From an uncultured Bacilli bacterium (GTDB lineage: Bacteria; Bacillota_I; Bacilli_A; RFN20; CAG-631), in the NCBI GenBank assembly GCA_947599835.1, contig CANQFQ010000002.1, positions 1 through 35,401 of the forward strand: 35,401 bases of DNA, given 5' to 3'. Positions within the stretch are counted from its first letter, which is position 1. Every line of letters starts with the position of its first letter. The position numbers and the translations under genes are program-made. Below the pieces are notes generated by a model. The model had not been told where the DNA came from, ran no database searches, and saw only the letters and a list, made by a program, of their open reading frames with translations. Below, in pieces: positions 18,805 through 26,480 of this stretch.

Positions 18805-18816
18805 TATAAATTGCAA
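18788..18816 (-). promoter_or_regulatory. Minus-strand promoter of the GT-C-like membrane-protein gene
   Basis: Read on the minus strand: TTGCAA (18811-18816), a 17-nt spacer and TATAAT (18788-18793). The -10 is perfect and the -35 matches four of six. It lies about 45 bp before the ATG at 18745. Confidence 0.65.
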
Positions 18817-18907
18817 TTTTTGTTCACCACAAGCATAAAGAAATTAAAAAGCTGAAACCATCATATTTTTCGTGATGAAAACATAAATAATAAATGAGGT
18901 GTGTTTC

Positions 18908-20104
18908 ATGTACAAAAAAATCATATATCCTGCATTATGTGCTTTATTTCTCACTTTAGGAATTTTTGGAGTAATTCATTATAATCCAGTAAATTCAATT
19001 GTTAAACAAAATGTTTTGCCGGTCAATGCGGTAGATTTAAACTTAAATTGTGGATCAAGTTATCTTATTGAAGAAACCACAGGAAAAGTTCTTTATGCAC
19101 AAAATGAACTTGAAAAATTAAAGCCAGCAAGTATGACGAAAATGATGGGATTATTACTTGCATGTGAAAAAATAGATCAAAATAAAATTCATCTTGATGA
19201 TAGGGTTATAGTAAGTCTTGATGCTTCAAAAATGGGAGGTTCTCAAGTTTTTCTTGAACCAAATGAACAAATCAGTGTAAATGATTTGCTGAAAAGTATT
19301 TGCATTAGTTCCGCTAATGACGCAATGTATGCTTTAGGGGAATATGTAGGAACAACGATGGAACATTTCATTCAAATGATGAATCAAAAGGCGAAAGAAA
19401 TCAAATTAGAAAATACGAATTTTGTGAATGTTACTGGATTTGATGATGATCAACATTATACATGTGCGAAGGATATGGCGACCATTGCGCAAAAATTATT
19501 AAAATACAAGGAAATTATTTTGCCTTATACCCGTCTTTATGAAAGTTATATTCGAGAAAACACTGAAAATCCATTTTGGCTTGTTAACACAAACAAATTA
19601 GTTCGTTTTTATGAAGGATTAGATGGGCTTAAAACGGGATATACTTCCCAATCTGGATTTTGTCTTACCGCCACTGCATTGAGAAATGATGTCCGTTTAA
19701 TTAGTGTAATCATGAAGGCACCTACAAGCGAAAGTCGAAATGAAATGACAAAATCCTTATTAGATTATGGTTTTAGTAAAGTAAAGGCAAAGACTTTATA
19801 TCATGCCAATGATAAAATTACTGCCATTAAAATGAAACATGCCAAAAAAGAAAAAATTGATTTATATTTAAAAAATGATGTTAAAGTCATCATAGACCAA
19901 TCGTTAGAAAATCCAAAAATTGAAACGAAAATACAATTATTAGGAAATTTACAAGCCCCTATTAAAAAGGATACCATTGTCGGTCATTTAATTGTAGAGG
20001 TGGACAATGATACTTATACGTTTGATTTAATTGTCAAAGAAAATGTTCAAAAATTAAAATTTAAAGAACTATTTATCGATTTTCTTAAGGATATATTAGC
20101 TTAA
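18908..20104 (+). CDS. dacF: D-alanyl-D-alanine carboxypeptidase (DacF-like)
   Basis: This 398-residue low-molecular-weight penicillin-binding protein trims the terminal D-Ala of peptidoglycan stem peptides. The N-terminal hydrophobic segment is a signal peptide. The catalytic triad of motifs is complete: SxxK in 'KPASMTKMMG', SxN in 'CISSANDAMYALG' and KTG in 'DGLKTGYTSQSG'. The C-terminal beta domain ends in an amphipathic helix 'KELFIDFLKDILA' for membrane association. Its place before spoIIAA matches dacF of B. subtilis, a spore-cortex enzyme made in the forespore, so that role is inferred. The ATG at 18908 follows GAGGTG (18896-18901). The GTG at 18899 overlaps that site. It has its own terminator. 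Confidence 0.92.
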   Translation: MYKKIIYPALCALFLTLGIFGVIHYNPVNSIVKQNVLPVNAVDLNLNCGSSYLIEETTGKVLYAQNELEKLKPASMTKMMGLLLACEKIDQNKIHLDDRVIVSLDASKMGGSQVFLEPNEQISVNDLLKSICISSANDAMYALGEYVGTTMEHFIQMMNQKAKEIKLENTNFVNVTGFDDDQHYTCAKDMATIAQKLLKYKEIILPYTRLYESYIRENTENPFWLVNTNKLVRFYEGLDGLKTGYTSQSGFCLTATALRNDVRLISVIMKAPTSESRNEMTKSLLDYGFSKVKAKTLYHANDKITAIKMKHAKKEKIDLYLKNDVKVIIDQSLENPKIETKIQLLGNLQAPIKKDTIVGHLIVEVDNDTYTFDLIVKENVQKLKFKELFIDFLKDILA

Positions 20105-20132
20105 AAATTAATCTTAAATCCATTTGAACCAT

Positions 20133-20165
20133 GCGCAAAAAAACGATGATTTTTGCGCTTTTTTT
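20133..20165 (+). terminator. Terminator between dacF and spoIIAA
   Basis: GCGCAAAAA (20133-20141), an 8-nt loop and TTTTTGCGC (20150-20158) are followed by seven Ts (20159-20165). It separates dacF transcription from the spoIIA operon, so spoIIA needs its own promoter. Confidence 0.88.
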
Positions 20166-20180
20166 CTAGTTTTTTCTAGT

Positions 20181-20189
20181 TTTGTCGAA
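20181..20189 (+). promoter_or_regulatory. Spo0A-binding box (0A box) upstream of spoIIAA
   Basis: TTTGTCGAA is an exact match to the 0A-box core (TTTGTCRAA, with TGTCGAA). It lies about 50 bp before the spoIIAA ATG, between the dacF terminator and the gene, where Spo0A~P activates spoIIA in B. subtilis. A candidate -10 (TAAAAT, 20216-20221) stands 26 bp downstream. I do not see a convincing sigma-A -35 or sigma-H promoter. Confidence 0.7.
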
Positions 20190-20239
20190 ACTCTATTTTT
20201 TCAAAAAAAAGAGTGTAAAATCTATATTGAGGTGAGAAC

Positions 20240-20593
20240 ATGGCAAAAAAGATAACCTATAAAATTGTCGATGGATTTTTGGTTATTAAAATTGATGGTG
20301 ATTTAGATAATATGGCAACTTTTCAATATAAAACGAAGTTATGTGAAATTATCAAATTAAATCAATTTAAACAAGTCATCATTGATTTATCTAATGTGAC
20401 TTTTATTGATAGTAGTGGGATTGGTTTATTGTTGGGCCGATATAATCAAGTAAAACAATATGGCGGACATTTGATTCTTTGTGGTATCAATAAGCAAATT
20501 AAAAAGACTATACAAATCACAGGAATCGCAAGTATCATCGATATTTATGAAGATGGTTTTGAGCAATTAAAGAAAAGCGAGGTTGTATTATGA
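20240..20593 (+). CDS. spoIIAA: Anti-sigma-F factor antagonist SpoIIAA
   Basis: SpoIIAA, when unphosphorylated, binds SpoIIAB and frees sigma-F in the forespore. The 117-residue STAS-domain protein carries 'VTFIDSSGIGLLLGRY'. The phosphorylated serine is Ser58, preceded by Asp57, the same numbering as the B. subtilis protein. The start is set by GAGGTGA about 8 bp upstream. The stop overlaps the spoIIAB ATG (ATGA), so the antagonist and its target are translated together. It is the first gene of the three-gene sigma-F switch operon. Confidence 0.97.
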   Translation: MAKKITYKIVDGFLVIKIDGDLDNMATFQYKTKLCEIIKLNQFKQVIIDLSNVTFIDSSGIGLLLGRYNQVKQYGGHLILCGINKQIKKTIQITGIASIIDIYEDGFEQLKKSEVVL

Positions 20594-21030
20594 TAAACAA
20601 ATTGGAAATGAAAATTTCTGCAATGTTAGAAAACGAAGGGGTTGTAAGAAACGCGGTTGCTGCATTTGTGAGCAGTTACAATCCAACATTAGAAGAAATT
20701 ATTGATATAAAGACCATTTTATCTGAAGCGGTATCTAATGCGATTATTCATGGATATGAATATGATAAAAATAAAGATGTATTGATTAAAGCGACGATTG
20801 AGGACAATAAATTAGAACTTATTGTTCAAGATTATGGTAAAGGAATTGAAGATATTGAAGAAGCTTTAAAAAATAATTTTTCAACGCAAAAAGATCAGGA
20901 AAAAACAGGAATTGGTTTCACGATTATGAAGTCACTTAGTGATCATTTTGAAATTCAATCATCGGTAAATGTGGGGACAAAATTAAAAATAACTAAAATT
21001 TTGCAAATGGATGAAGTACGGGCAAATTAA
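20590..21030 (+). CDS. spoIIAB: Anti-sigma-F factor / SpoIIAA kinase SpoIIAB
   Basis: SpoIIAB is a GHKL-type ATP-binding protein. It holds sigma-F inactive in the predivisional and mother cell and phosphorylates SpoIIAA on serine. The 146 residues match the family length. Motifs seen are the N box 'LSEAVSNAIIHGYEY', the G1 box 'VQDYGKGIED' and the G2 box 'KTGIGFTIMKSLSDHF'. It overlaps spoIIAA by 4 bp. Its end overlaps an in-frame upstream ATG of sigF, and the preferred sigF start lies one base after its stop codon. Confidence 0.97.
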   Translation: MINKLEMKISAMLENEGVVRNAVAAFVSSYNPTLEEIIDIKTILSEAVSNAIIHGYEYDKNKDVLIKATIEDNKLELIVQDYGKGIEDIEEALKNNFSTQKDQEKTGIGFTIMKSLSDHFEIQSSVNVGTKLKITKILQMDEVRAN

Positions 21031-21031
21031 T

Positions 21032-21748
21032 ATGAGAGATGAGCAATTTGAAAAATTAATTAAAAGGGCTCAAAATGGTGATCATGAAGCAAAAGATACA
21101 TTAGTAATGAACAATATTTCATTAGTATGGTCCATCGTACATCGATTTAATACACCTCTTTATGATAAAGAAGATATTTTTCAAATCGGATGTATCGGAT
21201 TAATTAAAGCAATTATGAAATTTGATTTAACCTATGATGTTCAATTTTCCACTTATGCGGTACCCATTATATTAGGAGAAATCAAACGTTATTTTCGTGA
21301 TGATGGGGCCATTAAGGTTTCTCGTTCTTTAAAAGAATTAAATGTAAAAATTAATCAACTCAGTGATCAATTTTTAAATGAACATCAAAGACCCATCACA
21401 ATCAATGAACTTGAAGAAATTTTAAAAATTCCTGCTTCTGAAATTGTTTTAGCGATGGATTCAAAGTATTATCCAACTTCTTTATCAGAGCCAATCTATG
21501 AAAAAGATGGATCCACCATTTGTATTGAAGATCGAATTGAAGATCTGCGTACTTATTCGCTTGTAGACAAAATTACTTTACAAGAAGAACTCCAAAAATT
21601 AGATAAAAAAGAACAATTGTTGATTCAATTAAGATATTATAAAGATATGAATCAAGAGCAGATTGCAAAAATATTCAAAGTTTCACAAGTTCAAATTTCT
21701 CGAATGGAAAAAAAGATTTTAGAAAAATTAAAAAAACAATTTATCTAA
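21032..21748 (+). CDS. sigF: RNA polymerase sporulation sigma factor sigma-F
   Basis: Sigma-F is the first forespore-specific sigma factor. Region 2 carries 'NNISLVWSIVHRF', then 'EDIFQIGCIGLIKAIMKFD' and 'FSTYAVPIILGEIKRYFRDDG'. Region 3 starts with 'IKVSRSLKELN', and region 4 is the HTH 'MNQEQIAKIFKVSQVQISRME'. The ATG at 21032 gives 238 residues; the chain then starts 'MRDEQFEKLIKRAQNGD', close to where other sigma-F proteins align. An in-frame ATG at 21011 would add seven residues but has no ribosome site. Its product should transcribe forespore genes. Here spoIIAA-spoIIAB-sigF is followed by a terminator and the spoVA genes. Confidence 0.96.
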   Translation: MRDEQFEKLIKRAQNGDHEAKDTLVMNNISLVWSIVHRFNTPLYDKEDIFQIGCIGLIKAIMKFDLTYDVQFSTYAVPIILGEIKRYFRDDGAIKVSRSLKELNVKINQLSDQFLNEHQRPITINELEEILKIPASEIVLAMDSKYYPTSLSEPIYEKDGSTICIEDRIEDLRTYSLVDKITLQEELQKLDKKEQLLIQLRYYKDMNQEQIAKIFKVSQVQISRMEKKILEKLKKQFI

Positions 21749-21776
21749 AAATATAGAGGATAAAAAAGGAAAAACT

Positions 21777-21798
21777 AAAAAAAGGTGATTCCTTTTTT
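21777..21798 (+). terminator. Probable terminator after sigF
   Basis: AAAAAAGG (within 21777-21785), the loop TGATT and CCTTTTTT (21791-21798) form a hairpin whose right arm is the U-tract, followed by GTTTT. An alternative, longer pairing uses AAAAAAGGAA (about 21762-21771) and TTCCTTTTTT. It implies that spoVA has a separate promoter between about 21800 and 21834; I do not see a clear one there. Confidence 0.65.
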
Positions 21799-21847
21799 GT
21801 TTTAAAACAAAATAATTGCCGATAATGAAAAATAGAAGGTGATTCTA

Positions 21848-22297
21848 TTGATTTTAAAAAGTAAAAAAATCAATCAAACGATTAAAGAAAATGGCAAGAA
21901 AACGCAAAAATGGCTTCATATTTTAAAGGCCTTTTTAGTCGGAGGAGCCTTTGGACTTATCGGGCAAGGTCTTTATGAATTATATTTCCAAGTGTGTCAA
22001 TTATCACAGGATGAAGCATCGTTATTGGTTAGTTTGACGTTAGTCTTGTTAGGCGTGCTAATGACCTCTTTTTGTATTTTTGATAATTTGGCCAAACATG
22101 GTGGCGCTGGAAGTTTTATACCCATTGTTGGTTTTGCTAATGCTATGTCAAGTTGTGCGATTGAAGGAAAAAGTGAAGGTCCGATATTTGGAGTGGGCGG
22201 AAAAATATTTTCGCTCGTAGGTAGTGTTTTTGCATATGGAATTGTTGCCACTTATCTTTGTGGTCTTATCTATTATCTATGGAGAGTGATTTTATGA
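21848..22297 (+). CDS. spoVAC: Stage V sporulation protein AC
   Basis: SpoVAC is an inner-membrane protein of the spore, a mechanosensitive channel component for Ca-dipicolinate movement. The roughly 149-residue protein has several hydrophobic helices and the family's conserved 'FLVGGAFGLIGQGLYE', 'GHGGAGSFIPIVGFANAMSS'-like (here 'KHGGAGSFIPIVGFANAM') and 'EGKSEGPIFGVGGKIFSL' segments. The start is taken as TTG 21848 because AGAAGGTGAT (21834-21843) is correctly spaced before it. A GTG at 21839 lies inside that ribosome site. The end overlaps the spoVAD ATG by 4 bp. It is the first gene of a spoVA set missing spoVAA and spoVAB. Confidence 0.93.
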   Translation: MILKSKKINQTIKENGKKTQKWLHILKAFLVGGAFGLIGQGLYELYFQVCQLSQDEASLLVSLTLVLLGVLMTSFCIFDNLAKHGGAGSFIPIVGFANAMSSCAIEGKSEGPIFGVGGKIFSLVGSVFAYGIVATYLCGLIYYLWRVIL

Positions 22298-23298
22298 ACA
22301 GCCAATCCGTTATTGTCAATCATGTCTATTTAGATGCTGTTGGAATAATTGTAGGTAAAACCGAAAAAGAAGGCCCCTTAGGACGATATTTTAAAAATAG
22401 TATCAAAGATAGTTATTATAATGAATCAACGTTTGAACTAGCGCAAAAAAAATTATCCAATCAAGCGATTCGATTAGCCCTATTACAATCTCGTTTTGAA
22501 AGTAAAGATATTGATATTGCATTTGGTGGTGATTTGAGTAATCAAATTCATGCTTCTACCGCTTCTATCGAACAATATTTATTTCCCTATGTCGGTGTCT
22601 ATGCCGCTTGTGCATCTTTTAATTTAGCGATCATTTTAGCTTGTATTTACATTGATAAAATGATTACCTGCAATGCTTTATGTTTTACTTCCAGTCATTT
22701 GGGAGTTTCTGAAAAACAATTTCGTTATCCAAATGAGTATGGAATACAAAAATGTTCGACCAATACGACAACTATTACCGGAGGAGTCGCTGTGATCTTA
22801 AAAAGACATAAAGACAAAATTAAAATAAGTTCCTTTACGATTGGAAAAATTGTCGATGTGCAATCAAAAAATGTGAATGATATGGGAACGTGTATGTCGT
22901 ATGCTGCAATAGATACTTTTAAAACACATTTAAAAAATTTAAATCGCCATTTAAATGATTTTGATAAAATCATTACCGGTGATTTATCTTTTTATGGGAG
23001 TCAAGTTTTTCAATCTGAATTAATGAAAGAAAATTACGATTTGACCGGAAAATATGAAGATTGTGGTAATTTAATTTATGATTCTAAAAAGCAAGATGTT
23101 AATGCGGGCGGAAGTGGTCCTGCCTGTTGTCCAGCAGTCACATTCAGTTATTTTTTAAATAAATTATTAAAAAAAGAATATAAAAGAATTTTAGTCATTG
23201 CGACAGGAGCCTTACATTCTCAAATTTCATACCAACAAAAGCAAAGTATTCCTTGTATTGCCCATGCTATTGAATTAGAGGTGAATTATGATTATTAA
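22294..23298 (+). CDS. spoVAD: Stage V sporulation protein AD
   Basis: SpoVAD is a thiolase-fold protein that binds dipicolinic acid and sits on the spore inner membrane with SpoVAC and SpoVAE. The 334-residue chain has family segments 'EGPLGRYF', 'GVYAACASFNLAII', 'CFTSSHLGVSEKQFRYPNEYG' (here split) and 'GGSGPACCPAVTFSYFL'. The ATG at 22294 is chosen because GGAGAGTGA precedes it and it overlaps the spoVAC stop (ATGA). Upstream in-frame starts lie inside spoVAC. It overlaps spoVAE by 11 bp. Dipicolinate transport is inferred from the family. Confidence 0.95.
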   Translation: MNSQSVIVNHVYLDAVGIIVGKTEKEGPLGRYFKNSIKDSYYNESTFELAQKKLSNQAIRLALLQSRFESKDIDIAFGGDLSNQIHASTASIEQYLFPYVGVYAACASFNLAIILACIYIDKMITCNALCFTSSHLGVSEKQFRYPNEYGIQKCSTNTTTITGGVAVILKRHKDKIKISSFTIGKIVDVQSKNVNDMGTCMSYAAIDTFKTHLKNLNRHLNDFDKIITGDLSFYGSQVFQSELMKENYDLTGKYEDCGNLIYDSKKQDVNAGGSGPACCPAVTFSYFLNKLLKKEYKRILVIATGALHSQISYQQKQSIPCIAHAIELEVNYDY

Positions 23299-23644
23299 TG
23301 CGTTGATGGCCTTTTTAATGAGTGGATTTATTTGTGTTATTGCTCAAATTATTATTGATAATACCAAATTAACGCCGGGCCATGTTACTTCCATTTTTGT
23401 AGTTTTAGGTGTTCTATTAGAATTTTTTGGCTTGTATAAATATCTTCGACAAATTGGGCATATAGGTGCAAGTATTCCGATTTGTAATTTTGGTGCCCTT
23501 ATGATGGAAGGAGTAAAAAAATTAATTGAAACACAAGGATTATTAGGTGTGGTGAATGGCGTGTTTTATATTACGGGTGGCGTGATTACATTTTGTGTTT
23601 TTTTATCACTGATTGTTGTGGTTTTTGCAAGGGCTAAATCATGA
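23288..23644 (+). CDS. spoVAE: Stage V sporulation protein AE (SpoVAEb type)
   Basis: The 118-residue integral membrane protein has about three helices and the family's 'GFICVIAQIIIDNTKLTPGH', here quoted in part, 'FGLYKYLRQIGHIGASIPICNFG' in part and 'GGVITFCVFLSLIVVVFARAK'. It is the small membrane partner in the SpoVAC-AD-AEb core that moves Ca-dipicolinate. GAGGTGAAT stands before the ATG, within the end of spoVAD. Its stop overlaps the spoVAF ATG by 4 bp. The soluble paralogue SpoVAEa is not found here. Confidence 0.94.
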   Translation: MIINALMAFLMSGFICVIAQIIIDNTKLTPGHVTSIFVVLGVLLEFFGLYKYLRQIGHIGASIPICNFGALMMEGVKKLIETQGLLGVVNGVFYITGGVITFCVFLSLIVVVFARAKS

Positions 23645-25011
23645 AAAGTCGCATGAATTTTATCAATATTAGTGATAAAACATTAGCCTCAAGGTTAGGG
23701 TATGGGATTAATTTCGATGTTGTTCGAAAGCAAATTCAAGTCCAAAAAAGGCCGATTGTTTTTTACTATTTGTCCACGCTTGCAGATCAAGAAGGATTGA
23801 ATAAAGTTTTAGAAAACATCTTTACAGAAGATTTTATTTGTAGTGGTTCTGTCGATTTTATCGATGATATTAATTTAGTAGAAACGCAAGTTAATGCGGG
23901 AATGCTGGCCATTTTAAATTATCCAAATCATAAATATATTGTGGTCGACATAAGAAATTATCCGAATCGTGGTGCCAATGAACCAGAAAGTGAAAAGTCG
24001 ATTAAAGGATCCCATGATGGTTTTACTGAGCATATGATTACCAATACGGCATTGATTCGAAGAAGAATTAAAAGTCGTGATTTTCGTTGTGAATTAATGC
24101 AAATCGGTGAATTATCAAAGACATATGTGAATATTTTTTATATGGAAAACCGTGTCAATAAAAGATTATATAAGGAAGTAAAAGAAAAATTAGAAAATAT
24201 TGATATTGATAGTCTTGTCATGACCGACAGAGCATTAGCTGAAATTTTATTTCGGCAAACTTTTAATGTTTTTCCTGTTGTAAGATTCACAGAACGTCCT
24301 GATGTTGCTGCCATTCATATTTTAAAGGGTTATTTAGTGATTATGATTGATACTTCACCCGGAGCAATTATTGTCCCCACCACTTTTTTTGAACTTTGTC
24401 AACAACCTATGGAGTACCATTTTTCGCCGATTATTTCTTCTTTTGGCCGTTTGCTTCGATATTTTAGCATTCTTGTCGGATTATTTTTAGTTCCGATTTG
24501 GTTTGTCGCCTCCTCCGATCCCAACTTTTCATCTAAACTTTTGATACTTAATGAACCGGTTAGTCGTAATGCCCTGTTTTTACAAATTTTAATTGTCCAG
24601 CTTTTTTTATCTTTTATCCGATTGGCCAGTTTTAATACGCCTGGATTATTATCCACATCAATGAGTTTGGCGGCGACAATTATTTTAAGTGAAGTTGCAG
24701 CGACCATTGGATTAGTTCGTGGAGAAGTTGTCTTTTATTGTGCATTGGGCAGTTTATCGGTTTATGGAATTCCAAGTTTTGAAGTGAGTCGAGCGGTGAC
24801 TTTATGGAATTTTTTATTAATTATCGCCGTGGGATTATTTTATAAAATTGGCTTCATTTTAGCTACTTTTATATTATTTATTACATTAGTAAGCATACGG
24901 AATTTTGGAAGTGCTTATTTATATCCATTTTTACCATTTAATATTCAAGATTTATTGAAAACCATTTTACGCGTTTCCTCGGATAGTAAATATACGACAA
25001 AAGTCAAATAA
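23641..25011 (+). CDS. spoVAF: Stage V sporulation protein AF (GerA-family)
   Basis: SpoVAF belongs to the GerAA/SpoVAF family of membrane subunits of spore germination channels. The 456-residue chain has the soluble N-terminal half with 'RRRIKSRDFRCELMQIGELSKT' (quoted in part), 'MENRVNKRLYKEVKEKL' and 'NVFPVVRFTERPDVAAIHILKG', then about five C-terminal helices ('SIFGRLLRYFSILVGLFLVP'-like, 'FLSFIRLASFNTPG'). Here the usual motif reads 'TERPDVAA'. It is somewhat shorter than the Bacillus protein (about 490). The start overlaps the spoVAE stop (ATGA). It is the last gene of the spoVA set, and no GerAB or GerAC partner follows. Confidence 0.93.
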   Translation: MKSRMNFINISDKTLASRLGYGINFDVVRKQIQVQKRPIVFYYLSTLADQEGLNKVLENIFTEDFICSGSVDFIDDINLVETQVNAGMLAILNYPNHKYIVVDIRNYPNRGANEPESEKSIKGSHDGFTEHMITNTALIRRRIKSRDFRCELMQIGELSKTYVNIFYMENRVNKRLYKEVKEKLENIDIDSLVMTDRALAEILFRQTFNVFPVVRFTERPDVAAIHILKGYLVIMIDTSPGAIIVPTTFFELCQQPMEYHFSPIISSFGRLLRYFSILVGLFLVPIWFVASSDPNFSSKLLILNEPVSRNALFLQILIVQLFLSFIRLASFNTPGLLSTSMSLAATIILSEVAATIGLVRGEVVFYCALGSLSVYGIPSFEVSRAVTLWNFLLIIAVGLFYKIGFILATFILFITLVSIRNFGSAYLYPFLPFNIQDLLKTILRVSSDSKYTTKVK

Positions 25012-25015
25012 TTCA

Positions 25016-25045
25016 TTGACTTTGCATTTGATAAGGGATTAAAAT
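25016..25045 (+). promoter_or_regulatory. Sigma-A promoter for the first Gfo/Idh/MocA oxidoreductase gene
   Basis: TTGACT (25016-25021), an 18-nt spacer and TAAAAT (25040-25045) are each one base from consensus. The -35 forms the right arm of a small inverted repeat (AAAGTCAA 25000-25007, TTGACTTT 25016-25023) that straddles the spoVAF stop. Confidence 0.6.
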
Positions 25046-25068
25046 ACTCTTTGTGGCGGGTGAATCGT

Positions 25069-26307
25069 ATGAAAAGAATTAAAGTTGCAATTATTGGATA
25101 TGGAAATAGAGGCATGATTTATGGTTCTTTTATTAAAGAAAAAATCAAGCAATTTCAAGTTGTTGCAGTGGTTGAATTTTTAAAAGAAAAATTAGAAAAA
25201 GCCAAAAAAGATTTCAATTTAAAAGATAATCAACTTTATCAAGATGCCGATGCTTTTTTTAATGATAAATTGAAAGTTGATTTGTTAATTGTAGCATCGA
25301 TGGATAAATATCATTACTTACAAACCATCAATGCTTTAAATCAAAATATGAATGTTTTGTTAGAAAAACCCATTGCTTTAACTTTGAATGAATGTAATAC
25401 CATTAATGAACGTGCAAAACAAAAGAAAAAATTTGTTGTGGTATGTCATGTCTTAAGATATTCTTCTTTCTATACTACAATTAAAGATCTGATTGATAAA
25501 GGGCGTGTGGGTGATGTGATTCATATTAGCCAAGCAGAAAATGTTGCATATTGGCATCAAGCCCATAGTTATGTGCGTGGAAATTGGCGTAAAAAAGAAG
25601 AAACTGGTCCGATGATTTTAGCTAAATGTAGTCATGATTTAGACATTATTTATTGGCTACTCAATCGTCCTTGTTTGCGCTTGAGTTCTTTTGGAAATTT
25701 AAATCATTTTATCAAAAAGAATCAACCTAAAGGGGCATCAAATCGCTGCTTTGATTGTATTAAAAAAGAAGAATGTCCGTATAATTGTTATGCTTTTTAT
25801 TTAAATGAAGGTAGAGAATGGGCTCGACAATTAGTCGGTGATGATTTGAGTGATGAAAACATTACAAAATATTTAAAGGAAAGTCCTTATGGTCGCTGTG
25901 TTTATGATTGTGATAATAATGTCGTTGATCATCAAGTCGTTAATATGGAATTTGAAGGTCATGTTACGGCATCATTAACGATGGAAGCATTTAGTCGTTA
26001 TTGTTATCGTACCATCCATGTCTATGGTACACATGGGGATATTATCGGTGATTTCGAAAAAAGAACCATTACGATAAATAATTATATTAAGGGACAAGAA
26101 GTGATTGACTTAAATCAAATGAATAATGACTTTTCCGGACATGGTGGAGGAGATCGTGTGATGTTTTTTGAATTTGTTGATTTAATAATCAATCATCATA
26201 AATCCAAAGGTTTAACTTTAATTGAAGATTCAGTGATGAGTCATCGCATGGCCTTTGCTGCTGAAAAATCAAGATTAAACAATGGCGAAGTTGTTGAATT
26301 AAATTAG
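25069..26307 (+). CDS. Gfo/Idh/MocA-family NAD(P)-dependent oxidoreductase
   Basis: The 412-residue protein has an N-terminal Rossmann domain with 'VAIIGYGNRG' and the family motif EKP in 'NVLLEKPIALTL'. The C-terminal substrate domain includes 'KCSHDLDIIYWLLNRP', with a likely catalytic His-Asp pair, and a cysteine cluster 'CFDCIKKEECPYNCY' that could bind metal. Such enzymes oxidise or reduce sugars, inositols or their derivatives; the substrate is not evident. The ATG at 25069 is chosen for the preceding GGCGGGTGAAT. An in-frame TTG at 25051 lacks a ribosome site. It is a single transcription unit with its own promoter and terminator. Confidence 0.9.
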   Translation: MKRIKVAIIGYGNRGMIYGSFIKEKIKQFQVVAVVEFLKEKLEKAKKDFNLKDNQLYQDADAFFNDKLKVDLLIVASMDKYHYLQTINALNQNMNVLLEKPIALTLNECNTINERAKQKKKFVVVCHVLRYSSFYTTIKDLIDKGRVGDVIHISQAENVAYWHQAHSYVRGNWRKKEETGPMILAKCSHDLDIIYWLLNRPCLRLSSFGNLNHFIKKNQPKGASNRCFDCIKKEECPYNCYAFYLNEGREWARQLVGDDLSDENITKYLKESPYGRCVYDCDNNVVDHQVVNMEFEGHVTASLTMEAFSRYCYRTIHVYGTHGDIIGDFEKRTITINNYIKGQEVIDLNQMNNDFSGHGGGDRVMFFEFVDLIINHHKSKGLTLIEDSVMSHRMAFAAEKSRLNNGEVVELN

Positions 26308-26326
26308 AAATCATGCTAAAAAATTT

Positions 26327-26365
26327 AAAGATTGGAATTCCATAGTTATGGAAAACAATCTTTTT
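26327..26365 (+). terminator. Terminator after the first oxidoreductase gene
   Basis: AAAGATTG (26327-26334) pairs with CAATCTTT (26356-26363). Inside, TTCCAT (26338-26343) pairs with ATGGAA (26348-26353) around the loop AGTT. A T-rich tail (TTATTTT) follows. Confidence 0.8.
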
Positions 26366-26432
26366 ATTTTGCATTTTTAAAATCATATTTTTTGATTCGT
26401 TTTGATTTATCTACGAATTTTCATTCATCTAT

Positions 26433-26462
26433 AAAAAAAGATGACAAAAAGCCATCTTTTTT
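26433..26462. terminator. Second hairpin, bidirectional terminator for the convergent minus-strand gene
   Basis: AAAAAAGATG (26434-26443), a 9-nt loop and CATCTTTTTT (26453-26462) have T-runs on both strands. On the minus strand it lies about 20 bp after the stop of the 213-residue membrane-protein gene. Confidence 0.8.
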
Positions 26463-26480
26463 ATAAATTGTTGAGATATT

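Noticed and set aside
18833..18865. Possible sigma-G-like promoter upstream of dacF (GCATA and CATCATA)
   Set aside because: The elements are separated by 21 bp, longer than the usual 17-18. dacF is expected to be forespore-expressed, but these bases alone do not prove it.
20206..20221. Sigma-A promoter of spoIIAA based on TAAAAT at 20216-20221
   Set aside because: No -35 hexamer is found 16-18 bp upstream, so I list the 0A box only and leave the promoter undefined.
25000..25023. Inverted repeat AAAGTCAA/TTGACTTT as a terminator of spoVAF
   Set aside because: There is no U-tract after it, and the right arm is the -35 of the next promoter. It is at most a weak hairpin or operator.
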